Below are positions 21,701 to 32,232 of a stretch of DNA of 64,000 nucleotides, piece by piece. Origin of the DNA: Favolaschia claudopus (Eukaryota; Basidiomycota; Agaricomycetes; Agaricales; Mycenaceae); assembly GCA_037176885.1 (NCBI GenBank), contig JAWWNJ010000095.1:558001-622000 (forward strand). The letters are read 5' to 3'. The number at the start of each line of letters is the position of its first letter. Positions within the stretch are counted from its first letter, which is position 1. Made by a program: the position numbers and the translations under genes. The notes under the pieces were generated by a model, which made no database searches, was not told where the DNA came from, and was given only the letters and a program-made list of their open reading frames with translations.

Positions 21701-24700
21701 CAATTCCAAAGCGAAATCGGAAGTTCCGTCAGGCTGTTATTGTGGACATCGAGCGTCTCCAGTTTCTGCAACTTCCCAATGCTCTGAGGGAGCTCGCCGA
21801 GGAAGTTGTCCGCACATGAAAGAGTTTCGAGCCATCTGAGATCGCCAAGCGAGTCTGGGATGGACCGGAATGAGTTGTTGTCCAGCTTCAGCCGCCGTAG
21901 TGACGTCAGCTGCGAGAGGGTATGGTCATCGAGCAACGAGAGTTTGGCGTTCGAAATGTCGAGCGACGTAAGCGCAAACGGATTCCGCCCCACTGGCCCT
22001 CGTACAAGAGTTAGCTGCGTAATCTCGTTATGCGATGCATCCAGTGTGGTTAAGCAAGGCCCCATCGACAAAGCAAGATCGTGCAGTGCGTTATGGTCCG
22101 CACTCAGAGTCTCAATCTTCGGCAACATGCAAGCAACGGTGAGGTCCGAGATTTGGTTCCTCCTACAATCAAGCTCGCCCAAGCGCCCCAAATTGCTGAA
22201 TTCGTCAGGCAATCTTGAAACCTGATTGCCAACGATGACAAGTCGCTCGAGATTCTCCAAATGCCCGATCTCCTCTGGCAGCTCCGAAATCATATTGAAC
22301 GATATGTCGAGGTCGCGCAGAGTAGCCAGCTCGCTGACGCCTGCGGGAAAGGTGCGGAACTTGTTATTCGAGATATTGAGAGTGAGGAGACGTCGCAAGC
22401 GCGGAAAACTCCATGGAAGTTTTTCGAGGCGATTGTTCTGAACGTGCAGCGTCGTCAACCCGGGGATGTCATCGAGGTAAGCTTCGTCCAGCGTGACAAT
22501 GCGATTGCAAGACAGATCGAGGCGGGTGAGGGTCGTGCTATGCCGCAAGCTGTGGGGAACCTTCTTCATGGCCATATGAGAAAGTCGCAGCTCGCGGAGA
22601 GTTGTACATGACTGGATGAAATCAAGCGGAATTTCGATCATAGGATTTCGTGAAAGCCGCAAAGACACTATGGAGTCGGCGTGCTGATGTAGTGCCACTG
22701 GAATGGTACGAAGACTGCGGCCAGTGAGGTCGATGTATTCAAAGTTGTCGAATTTATGTTCTTCCTCCTAGAGCATTGTCAGCGGCCATTTCCACGAGCG
22801 AAATACAAAGAGAACAACGTACGGTGGGGCCGAGATATAAGCTCTTATATACGAACTTAAGCAAAAACGACAACCCTGCACCGCCGAGCAAGTCTTGCCC
22901 ATCCGTTTCATCGTATCCCGCCTGCTCCAACCGTCGTCGCACGATATCCGCTGGCCTTTCCGTCTGCGCCAAAATCCGCTCTGTCCAACCCAATGAGCTA
23001 TTATCTAGCGTTCAGTCTTAGTCAAACAAACGCACCTCGTCCCCGTTCCTTCAAATACAGCTGATGCATCTCCCGCTCCTCCCCCGCCGGCAACTTCTGG
23101 TCGAGCTTCGGCGTCAGTGCCGCCACAGTGACATTGGTCGATACCGACACGACATGATACGTGTTGTCCGCCTTGTATATCCGGATCCGAATCTTATGCT
23201 GCGGCCCGTTCGCTGCTCCCGCGCCGATGCGCTTCGCCGTCGGACGCCTCGCCTGCGCGGGCGCCACAAGCACACCGGTAGGACAATCCTCCTTCATCCC
23301 GGGTTGTGTACTAACACTAGCACCGTTGACCCGATGGGACGCCCCAGCTCCTGCCCCGCGCGCATGCGAAACACCCGTATGGGCGGCGTGTCCCGGCGTC
23401 ACGCTAGCGCGGTTTCCATGCCGCGTGCCCCCAACGCTCTCGTCCGAACTAGATTCCGCCTCGCCGCCAGGGTCCTTTCCATCCTTCACTGCCACGCTCC
23501 AACTCTCCGGTGCCGTCCACCCCTCCGTCGGCATCGGACCAGCGGTCGGTGGGAGTGCCGCCGTCGGAGGAAGATCTGGGAGAGGCGGTACCGTATTGGG
23601 AGACACTTTTCTCGACGGTTTGCGCGGCTGATACAATGTTCCGCCCGGCGGGAAAGGGTTATTAAATTTCAAGGGTGAACCATATTGCGAGTGATCTGAA
23701 GGAGACTGTGACATTCCGCTTGACGATGCAAACTCGCTTGGAGAGCTTGTATTGTTGCCACCACTAGCGAGGATCGCGATATCGACAATCCCGTCCATCT
23801 CGTCAAAATTGGTGTCCAATTTAATCTCTTGCTCCCCGGGGTCTGGAGGCTCACGGCTGGGAACCGGTGGTACTTCCTCGCTTTGGCTCGTTTTCTTCTT
23901 CTTTTTGAAGCGGGGGGTTTGAGGCGGAGAGGGAACGGGAAGAAAGGAAACGTATGATCCAGGATTCAGCGGCGGAGGACGCAAAGAGGGATGTTCAGAC
24001 TCCTCTGCGGCATTGGAGCCCGCTCGCAAGTTGCGTTTGGACACCTTCTTTCGAAGGGAGCTGAACATCGACGATTTGCTCTTGCGCAGCTCTGGCGAGG
24101 GCGAAAACGAACGGTCTCGTGGCTCGTGCATCATCGATGTCGATGTCGAGGCGATCGCGGATTCGGCGATACTGAGGTTGCTGTGGGACTCGGAGGCGCG
24201 ACTGCGAGAAAATAGCCCGCCCGAGGAGCTACCTGGCCGGAGCGAGGAGAACGAGCCCTTTGGCGGGAAGTGGAAAGAACGGCCGTTTTTTGGCGGGGGA
24301 GAAGGCTGGCATGAATGTCAGAAACGAAGCACAGAATGAGAGACGACTGACAGGATCTTGGGGCGAGCTATCGAGCCAGGGTGCGATTTCGACATCCTGC
24401 ATCGGGGGAATATCCAAGTCGGGGACGTCAAGAGCCTGGCCGTAGTCGTCGATGTAGTCATTGAGCTCGAGGGAGCCTTTCGTGGACACGCTCAGATTGT
24501 TAGAAGGACGATGCCCGGTGGAGTAAGAATAACTGGACATGCTTCCGTTGCGCATCGAGGCGAGCGATGTCGAGGGTGAGACGTTGAATGTTCGGGACGG
24601 TTTCGGAGGCGGCGTTGGCTAGAAATCAGCGTAAGAAAGACGATAATCGGTATTAACCCAAGATGGACATATTGAAGAGAATGAAAATGATGAATGTACG

Positions 24701-24931
24701 AGGAGAAAAAATAGACAGTAAACGTCAACTGACCGGCACCTCGTCCAACTCTTCCAACCATGGGGCAATGTCCTTGTCGGGTAGCGGGGCGGGCATCTTG
24801 GCAGACGTCGACGCGAGATGCAAAGACGTAGAAGCTAGTTGAACAACTGGTGAAATGCGACCGTGCTGATCTGTCAATCGTGCTGGTGCTTGTGTCGAGA
24901 CTTGAGTTCTTGACATGAAAAGCTGCCCCAA
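18763..24931 (-). CDS. CYR1: adenylate cyclase (Ras-responsive, fungal CYR1/Cac1 type)
   Basis: Makes cAMP from ATP for the PKA pathway; a peripheral membrane protein. Read on the minus strand: N-terminal low-complexity region (MSRTQVSTQ start near 24916; DIAPWLEELDEVP; a second DVEIAPWLDSSPQDP block near 24380), then a Ser/Pro-rich part. The Ras-association domain (KIRIRIYKADNTYHVVSVST, YLKERGRG) is near 23030-23200. An exon with RRRLEQAGYDETDGQDLL follows, then about 20 leucine-rich repeats (21130-22700; LRNPMIEIP-type units, LDLSCNRI). A PP2C-like domain (VVDKRMYVANVGNALAV, DEFVIIANRGLWDYVS, YGADGSTMIMVIG) precedes the class III catalytic domain (VAIVFTDIKGSTHLWD with the metal Asp, YEVKTEGDSFMCSFP, YFGPIVNRSSRIEG). 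The order RA-LRR-PP2C-cyclase is diagnostic. Introns lie near 21001-21150, 22710-22810, 23000-23030, 24250-24345 and 24625-24735. The exact first exon is less certain than the rest. Confidence 0.95.
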
Positions 24932-25559
24932 CCCGCGACCACAGCCTGCCTGAAGTCTATCTCAAAGGCCGCTTTCTAAAATCAAACAGACAATTCGTCG
25001 GTGAAGCGCAGGGGTATACATATCACACACCCACAGAGAAACCACCGCTATTCAGCGTCGCAATCTCGATACCGACGGTCCGAATACAAAGAAATATGGT
25101 GTTGGCCAAAAACTGCCAAAGATATTTGAAACGGTCCTGTAGAGTTTCAAAGAAGTTCCGGGGTGTCAATTGCAGCGTTTCCAAAGCACCAGCCAGCCCA
25201 GAAAACCCCAAGTAAAGAAAAGAAAGAGCAAACTGGGGGACAAGCGACCGGGTCGAGGTCAAGATGAGGACAGCGTGACTGTCAGTCACACGAGTCACAG
25301 TCCGGATATGGTAGTGTAATTTTGAAGAAGCTGGCAAGGGAGCAATTCCAGGAACTGAGGAGGATGTGGGTCAGCGAACGTAGTGAAACTTGGTCCAAGA
25401 GTTCAGCGTTCAACATTAGCAATTACATAATAAAAATATTTTTGTAGACATCGCCGATACATCTGTGCTACAACAAATCCATGTACACTAGTTACAAGTC
25501 CTACGGTATACGGATATCGACTCATAAATAGTTACCTCGAGCCTTCATCCTTGTACGTT
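24932..25559. other. intergenic, nothing firmly supported
   Basis: Contains the presumed promoter of the adenylate cyclase and the 3' side of F-box copy B. A 104-codon minus frame (25023-25337) has hydrophobic stretches but no family resemblance and no clear start context. Confidence 0.35.
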
Positions 25560-27176
25560 TTAGAAAAGACTCTCCGATTCGTCACCTGGTAGACCTATCC
25601 ATGGTGAAGGTGCATATACCTCAGAACCTCGAGGAGATGCCGTCCCAGATATAGAAACATGTAACCCTTCCGCTAGATAGAACTGAGTCTCAGTCGAGGT
25701 GAGGCTCGGCATCTCTATATCATCCCATGCACTTTGAAATGCGATGCTGAAGCGACATAACCGATTTGGTACTTTCAGCTTCACCCGGGCCGAAAGAAAT
25801 GCATCTAAGGCAGACTTGCTCAGACGCAAGGAATTCCTGACCTTGAGGACTTGGAGACGTGGACAGATAAGGGTATCCGTGAGGATTTCTATGAGCAGAG
25901 GCGTGCCACAGACCCTAGTCGGCGGCCCCCCATTCGCTGTGTTCCACGCCGTCCACATATGGGCATCAGCTACCAGCGTCGTAAGCCAAGGGAAGCCTCG
26001 CAATGATTCGAGCAGCCCTTGTGGGCCGAAAGACCCCAGGTATATTGTGAGATCCTCGACGAGTGGCAATTTCGTCCCCGCCGATGCGAGGGAGAAATGG
26101 TCGGATGGTGGGGAATTTATGTTTGCTACTGGGACATGGAGATGCCGAAGCTGTGGCATTGCCACGCAGTGCGTGATGCATGTGAAGTACCAACGCGGCA
26201 AGATGTAGAAGGGTGGGACCACGAATGTCTCCAGGAAAGGCATCAGGATCGACAACGACCCGTATTCGAATGGCGACGCGTCGTTTGCGAGGGTGACATG
26301 AAAGGATACAAGCTGAGGACACTTTCCCAGTAGAAGGATCATGTTGCGGAGGGAAAGTGAGTGGTCTCCACTGTGCGTGGTTTGAATCACAAGGTGGGTA
26401 AGCTGGTGCCACGCAACTGGAAGAGTCTGCGCAAGATTCAGGTCGAAATCAGACTCAGAATGCAGGGTGACCGCTTGGAGACGGGGACCATTCAAGAAAT
26501 TGAATCGTGAAAGATGGGAAGGATCTCCTGTGAGCTTGAACGATTTCAGATGATGCAGTGGCTCGATTGCTGCCAATGCGTCGGCAGTTGCGGAGATCAT
26601 GTCCTTGAACTCTATGTTTCGCCAGTTCGCGGAGGAGCGTGCAAGAGACTTGAGCAGCGTGTCGGTGGTTTGACCAAAATTCGGGGGCGAGGTCCAACCC
26701 CAGCCGCCTGAGGTGTCGCAAATAGAGAGCGACATGGAGCCCACCGCTGCGCGGTTTAGCCATTGGTCAACGGCAAAACTGCGCGAGTCTTTGGCTATGA
26801 TGAAATCCACAGGAATGTGTAGCGACGCCCAAAGTCTCGGCATAGAGAATGCGGCTACCCTCCACGCGCTGCAAATCCGGCAGAGGAGCAGCGGAGCTTC
26901 ACGCAGGCTCATGGCGGCGTTTCTGCTCGTTGGTAGACACGCAAGAAATATGGCTTCAAGAATGTCCATGGGAAGACGTCGAGGATGGGATATCAAGGCT
27001 TTGCGAGGTTCAATGTATGCCTCAATTTTTGCTCGCTGCTCAGAAAGCTCGCGGATGCGCTCGTCGATCCGCGCTAGCTCTTCTGAGCGCAAGAGAAGGT
27101 CGAGTTTGATCTGGTCAATTTCTTCGTCAGTCGGGACGTAGTTCGTGTCAAAGTGATCTGCAAATGCAGATTCCAT
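25560..27176 (-). CDS. F-box-like protein, family 1, copy B
   Basis: Single exon, 538 residues from ATG 27176 (MESAFADHFDTNYVPTD). Same plan as copy A: coiled coil (residues 12-55), F-box-like bundle (RRLPMDILEAIFLACLPTSR, LLLCRICSAWRVAAFSMPRL), leucine-rich C-terminus ending APSPWIGLPGDESESLF. It shares with A the SICDTSGGWGW stretch and long identical DNA runs in the N-terminal half, so the two separated recently. They lie in the same orientation on either side of the adenylate cyclase gene. Unlike six other members it has no GGTTAGGGTTA word in the 300 bp before its start, so its promoter may differ or may have been replaced. Confidence 0.85.
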   Translation of the reverse strand: MESAFADHFDTNYVPTDEEIDQIKLDLLLRSEELARIDERIRELSEQRAKIEAYIEPRKALISHPRRLPMDILEAIFLACLPTSRNAAMSLREAPLLLCRICSAWRVAAFSMPRLWASLHIPVDFIIAKDSRSFAVDQWLNRAAVGSMSLSICDTSGGWGWTSPPNFGQTTDTLLKSLARSSANWRNIEFKDMISATADALAAIEPLHHLKSFKLTGDPSHLSRFNFLNGPRLQAVTLHSESDFDLNLAQTLPVAWHQLTHLVIQTTHSGDHSLSLRNMILLLGKCPQLVSFHVTLANDASPFEYGSLSILMPFLETFVVPPFYILPRWYFTCITHCVAMPQLRHLHVPVANINSPPSDHFSLASAGTKLPLVEDLTIYLGSFGPQGLLESLRGFPWLTTLVADAHMWTAWNTANGGPPTRVCGTPLLIEILTDTLICPRLQVLKVRNSLRLSKSALDAFLSARVKLKVPNRLCRFSIAFQSAWDDIEMPSLTSTETQFYLAEGLHVSISGTASPRGSEVYAPSPWIGLPGDESESLF

Positions 27177-28251
27177 GGCCGCGTGAAAGAGTATAAGAAG
27201 CTTAGAAGTTGGCCTTGAGTTGGCCGTAACTCTGGAGGCGAATCAAGGCGCCAGACGTCGGTCGGATTGAGGTGGAAAATGGATGGCTGGAAGAATACCA
27301 AAATGGTTTGTTTGACAGCACCAGCATCACTGAGCAAACAACCGCTCGCGGCCCAAAAAGGAAGTTTTTTGGAGGAACGGTCCGGGGTCCCGCTTTGTGA
27401 AATTTCTGACGGTCAGAGAGCCAAATAGCCGTTTGCCCCGCCCTCAAAAAGACTTGAGACGAGCTCACAACGGCCATAACATCCGTTGAATAACTCAGTT
27501 TCCGGAAAGAAGGCAGGGCCCTAGCGCTGCAATTTCCTGCTTTGAATTTGCTCGTTCCTATTTAAAAGGGAATGGGAGAACCCAGTCGCTTCCAAATTCA
27601 CTTGAGCAGGAGTACACAATCAAGATTGTGAAACAAAGTTATAGCTTAAGGTCACGCAAGGATTGTCGAAACAAATGTATTTCAAACGACTACGTCAAAT
27701 CCTATCGTACAAGAAACCAAAACAAAAGAGAAAATTCCATCAGACAGACGCTCGACTCGCTGGCTTCCCTCCACGCAGCCCTCTCGAGCACAACGCGAAG
27801 CAAAACCAAACGTCCTCGAGACCGGAAATAAATCCAGCCATGTTCTCGGTTATACGAGCGAGCGCGGAAAGTCATCGAGTGGAATTGAAGGATGCGGCAT
27901 TTGTAAAAATGCGGAACTCGGTCAGTTTCTATAAAAAGATCCTGATGAGTATGTATCTGAGGAAACCATGATTTTGAGCGCTCCCTTATATATTTTCCTC
28001 GGGTGGTCCGTGCGTGAGACGTCACGTGGGATCGGATCCCCGCTTGGAATGTTCTCGAAGCGAGTTTCTCAGAAGGTGTGCAGGGAGGACGAGACATTGT
28101 GTATTCAAATCCAGACGATGCGATGCAATTCGACGTATGTGTACACAAAAATGGGAAAAAAAAGAGGAAACTACAATTAACAGCTAATCGCTTTCATTCT
28201 TCAGTCCTTGACTTCAGGCGGAGTCGTATCCTAGTCGCAATGCGCAGTGTA
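27177..28251. other. intergenic, nothing recognised
   Basis: About 1.1 kb with only short overlapping frames of opposite strand, none with family features. It includes the 5' flank of F-box copy B and the 3' flank of the RBR ligase gene. No repeat or RNA gene was recognised. Confidence 0.35.
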
Positions 28252-30250
28252 CTACAACGCCATCTCCTGAGGAGGGTCGAACCCATCCACAGCAGCGTTC
28301 CACGACCACCGCCCCTCAAGGAAACCATCCGCCGTGTCCTCCAAAACAATTTCGTTTCGCTTCTGGACGTACACCTACAAAGAAGCCAAGAATCTCATCA
28401 GCAACTGAGAGAGAGGACGGATAGGGAGGAAGAAAACTGACAGCCTTGTCCGTGACCTTCTGTCGCAAAGTTGGGATGTTCTCGGGCTCTATCGGCGCCT
28501 CCAACAACTCCGAAAGGTCCTCGACAGCGCGCTCCAGATCCCTTTCATACGCGTCAGCACGATGAGGGTAGTGGCTAACAGACAAACGAACCTCTGATTG
28601 TCCTCGAACAAGTCCTTCTGGTTGCCCTTCGCGAGGTAGTACGCCATCGCATACGTCCACTTCAAAGTCATCCGGCACTTGTCCAGCTCCTCGACAGCCT
28701 TCTTCATGAATTGCACCTGCAGCCGCGGTCGTCAGTCACTGAAGACTATCACAAAGGATGGAAAGCAACTCATACCTCAATCCATGTAAGCGTCGACGTA
28801 ATCTGCATCTCCTCCATCTTCTTCTCCGTCTTCGCAAACAGATCAAGCGCGAGCTTGGCGCTCTGCTCATGGTTGGCCCAGCGATTATAGTACTGCTCTC
28901 GATCAGAATGCGCCTTCGAAGAAAGATAGGGACGGTACGTACGTGGAGATATCGTTCAAGACTCGCACGGCTTTTGCTTTGTTGATCGCGCGCATCGATA
29001 CCGCCCTTCTCGTCGTATCGGTTGCACGAGTACCACGCAGTACCATGCTCCGTCCAAGGGCCCATACACACCCAGCAAAACTCGTGCTTGCACTTCTTGC
29101 ACGTCATATGGCTACGCACGAATTAGACCTTAGAAAAAGGCAAGGAATAAATAAAAAAACGTACTTGCATCCGCCATTCTTCTCGATCGTACTCATACAC
29201 TTCGGGCACTCCTTCGTATTACTCTTGATCCAATTCGCAGTCTCGCTATCGTCGCGGCACTTCTTCAACCACAACAACGCAACAGCACACACAACCGGAC
29301 GATGATCAGTGTCAATAATACACCCAAAGCAGAACTTGTGCTCCTTGCCCGTCGCCTGCTTGACCAGCTCCTGGCTCTGCGTCATCGACCCCGACGACGA
29401 CCCGATTCCCCTTGCGCCGCACGACACCGTCGGCACGACCGTCGTCAGCGACGACTTCGACGCAGCTGCCGGGCACGAGACCGTGTTCGTGCACGCAGGG
29501 TAAGGACAAAACTTGAGATGCGGCGCGCAGCTGACAAAGTGGCGCACCAGCAACCCCTCAAAGCGCTCGCAGGTCTCCTCGTCGACCTGAGCGCGCACGA
29601 ATGCATCGGGGGCGACGAGCGCGCAGTTCTCCGCCATACACCGACACGAGTGCTCGGCTTCGTCGCGGATCTTGGAGGTGATGTAGGCGGACCAACAGCC
29701 GCTGCAGGAGGCGTGGCCGCAGTCGAGGGCGAGGGAGATGAGGTCGGGTGAGTCGTCAAAGCAGATCGAGCACACGAAGGTGTCCTTTGGCGGGGATTTG
29801 GGTTTCCGAGAGGGAGGGCGGCGACTCGGCCGCTGGGGTTCTGGTTCGGGGACGGCCGCTCCGGCGACAACGAGCATCTTGTTGGCGTTATCCATGTACT
29901 TCTCTATCAGGCTCTCCTTGTTCCAGGACATATAGCGGAGCAGGAGGCTGGCGGTGCTTTCGTCCACGCCGAGAATTCCGCAGATGTGCTCGACGTCGTC
30001 TGCCATGAGTTTCTCGACTGCTGATTGGGCCAGCGAGGTGTACTCTACCTCCCATGCTTTCCGCGTCGTCTTTGGAACGATCTTAAAGTCGTCCATGTCC
30101 ATGCCGTCATCGCCGTCGGAGTCTAACGGACGAGCTTCAGAACACACACGGAGCGTTGAAAGTGTACTCGCCGTCGTCCTCGATGCCCATATCGTCATCG
30201 TCGAAAACGTAGTCGACGTCCTCGTCAGAGTAGTCGTTGTCGGAAGACAT
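28252..30250 (-). CDS. RBR-type E3 ubiquitin ligase, Ariadne family
   Basis: Transfers ubiquitin by a RING/HECT-hybrid mechanism. ATG at 30250 opens [20 protein letters not shown], the acidic N-terminus typical of Ariadne proteins; an intron follows near 30126-30170. The UBA-like region is at [24 protein letters not shown]1 begins [20 protein letters not shown] and continues CSGCW; the IBR has [12 protein letters not shown] and HKFCFGC. RING2 reads [15 protein letters not shown], then after an intron near 29115-29165 [19 protein letters not shown]; the Cys of NGGC is the expected catalytic residue. The C-terminal Ariadne helices ([54 protein letters not shown]) end at LQ/PPQEMAL and the stop at 28252. 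Small introns lie near 28375-28440, 28535-28590, 28720-28775 and 28925-28945. Substrate unknown. Confidence 0.92.
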
Positions 30251-30754
30251 CTGGTCAAAGTCGTTAACTCCTATAACCCACAACGAGTCAAACAAACGTC
30301 CACGCACAAATGCAGATGGCAGTCGAGATGATTCCGGTTCTGCGTCGACTTGGAATTAGGCGCGCGTGGTACAGGGCTGTCGCTTGGGCTCACACGGATG
30401 AGTAATCACGACTCGCGACTTCGGAGTGGTGCAGCTATGAGTCTTCAAGCGAATTGCACCTTGGCAATCGCGTATATCAGACCAGAAGATCCAAATTCCA
30501 AGGCCAAAATGATTCACCGTCTCGGAGCTCCTCGCACGACCAAGATAATTAAAAAACAAGCGGACACAAGCCTTCAACAAAGCAATGTATGAGAGGATTC
30601 GCTGAGCAGTATCGCTGAGTACTCACTGTGCGCTGCGGGCGGCAAGGACGAGTTGACGGTGGAAGACAAGGTCAAGGTCGCTTGAGAGGCGTGTAATGAG
30701 TCACACCGTCACGGTGATGGGGGAAGTAACGTTATGTAAGCTTGATTTCGAGCT

Positions 30755-30767
30755 GGGTTAGGGTTAG
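30755..30767 (+). promoter_or_regulatory. telobox-like element upstream of deleted copy C
   Basis: GGGTTAGGGTTAG about 84 bp before the decayed start (ATA 30851) of the family-1 pseudogene, in the same orientation and position as in the intact copies. Confidence 0.5.
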
Positions 30768-30850
30768 CGCTCTCACCAACGACCACTGCCAAAAGGCTTG
30801 AAGTTATCCGCTAGAGTCTCTGCTTCATGTTCTCTGAGTCTGCCTCGTTC

Positions 30851-31666
30851 ATAGAATCTCCGTATTCCCATTGCTTTGGCACCAATCATGTCCCAACCGA
30901 CGAAGAAATTGACCAGATTAGAGCTGATCTCAGGCTTACCTCGCATACATTCTTGAAGCCATATTTCTCGAATGTCTTCCAACTGCCCAAAATGTAGCCT
31001 TATCCGCCGTGCTCCCCTTCCTAGAGTCATTTTCTGTCCCTTTCGACGTGGTCCTGCCAACTTGGTACTTGGCATGCATCACCGACTGCATTTCGATGCC
31101 AAAGATTCGCCATTTTCACGTCCCCATAGCTGGGCACAACTTCGAGACGGAACTCTTCCCCCTTCCCTCCGTTGCATCAAGATTGCCGCTCATCCAAGAT
31201 ATGACCATTCACCTTGGCACCCTTGATCCACCACGGCTACTCGAAGCTTTGCAAGCTTTCCCCGCTCCCACGAAGCTTGTAGTCTATGCCAACGTGTGGT
31301 ACGGTCGATGGGATGATCTCCCTGAGGTGCCCTGTGGCACTACTTGGATTCTCGAATGTCTCGCAGATACCACTGTCTGCCCACGATTACAAGAGCTGGA
31401 GGTTGTCAAGGCGGAGAGTTTGAGCAAGCCTATCTTAGATGCATTCCTTGGGGCTCGTGCCGGATTAGAATCCTCATCTCGACTGCGGTGCCTCACTGTC
31501 ACCTTCGGAAGTTCATGGAATGATACACAGTACCCAGAGCAGTTCCCCACTCCGACCGAAACTGAATTCTATCTCTCGCACGGTTTGACCGTGTTGTTCT
31601 ACCGAACACATCCAGTTAGGAACACACCCTCGTTTTCGCCTTGGGATGACGTAGGGTATATATAGC
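30851..31666 (+). pseudogene. F-box-like family 1, copy C, internally deleted pseudogene
   Basis: The 5' end matches the paralogs (IESPYSHCFGTNHVPTDEEI, then DQIRADL) but the start codon is ATA (30851-30853) where others have ATG. After DQIRADLRL the coiled-coil and the front of the F-box are missing. ILEAIFLECLPT follows, then a second deletion removes about 240 codons of the middle, and the reading resumes at LPFLESFSVPFDVVLPTWY. From there it is open to SFSPWDDVGYI and the stop (TAG near 31666). The remaining frame 31009-31665 is long enough to be mistaken for a gene. Seen: the ATA and both gaps by comparison with the six intact copies. Inferred: loss of function. Confidence 0.8.
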
Positions 31667-32232
31667 TCGCTGCAGCCTTGTTCACGGTCCGCGTAGCCAC
31701 TCCAAGACTAGCCAAGACTACGACGAACTGTTAATGGTCTCGATGGCCTTTTGGTTTTCTCTTGGATGCTTGTTAAGGTCTCATTTCTTTGGTGGGCGAC
31801 TCTAGCATTGTTTTACCAAAATTTCTTGGTTTGTTTGCGTTCGTACTTTGGATCGCGCGAGTGAAATAAGACTGTTCTACACACGCCGCATAGATACCCG
31901 AGAAGAATACTAAAGCCGCTTCCATGGCGCTCATTGCATAGTTTCGGTGCGTCGGCGGGAGGTCAGAACATTCAGCGACTCGGACAGTCCTCGCATCGAA
32001 GCATAGACTTCTGTAATTCGGAAATCTGCGACGTTCTGTACGCGGGATACATAGTGAAATGACAAGGATGGACTTGATTAATATTTCAGTAGGCTCATCC
32101 TGGCTCATCGTCACGAGAATCCCCAGTCTCGAAGCAAATGGTAAAAAAAGTCAAGGATAGTCGTTAGGTTAGGGTTACCGTTCAGGATTTCTTGCACTGA
32201 ACCACCACCGGCTAGGGCTTTCTTCTGAATTC
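31667..32232. other. intergenic, unrecognised minus-strand frame
   Basis: Holds a 113-codon minus frame (31773-32114) without recognisable family, signal peptide or helix; it may be chance. The right part is the promoter of F-box copy D, with a telobox-like word at 32168-32177. Confidence 0.3.
32168..32177 (+). promoter_or_regulatory. telobox-like element upstream of copy D
   Basis: GTTAGGGTTA preceded by GTTAG, about 55 bp before the ATG at 32233. Confidence 0.55.

Noticed and set aside
25023..25337. 104-codon minus frame upstream of the adenylate cyclase
   Set aside because: Hydrophobic patches only; no splice-consistent extension, no family, and it lies in the cyclase promoter region.
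30755..30767. TTAGGG repeats as sign of a chromosome end or internal telomere
   Set aside because: Only two units at each site, always in the same place before family-1 genes, with ordinary genes on both sides; a telomere tract would be long and terminal.
31773..32114. 113-codon minus frame between F-box copies C and D
   Set aside because: No recognisable motif, and composition resembles noncoding flank; kept only as a note in the intergenic entry.
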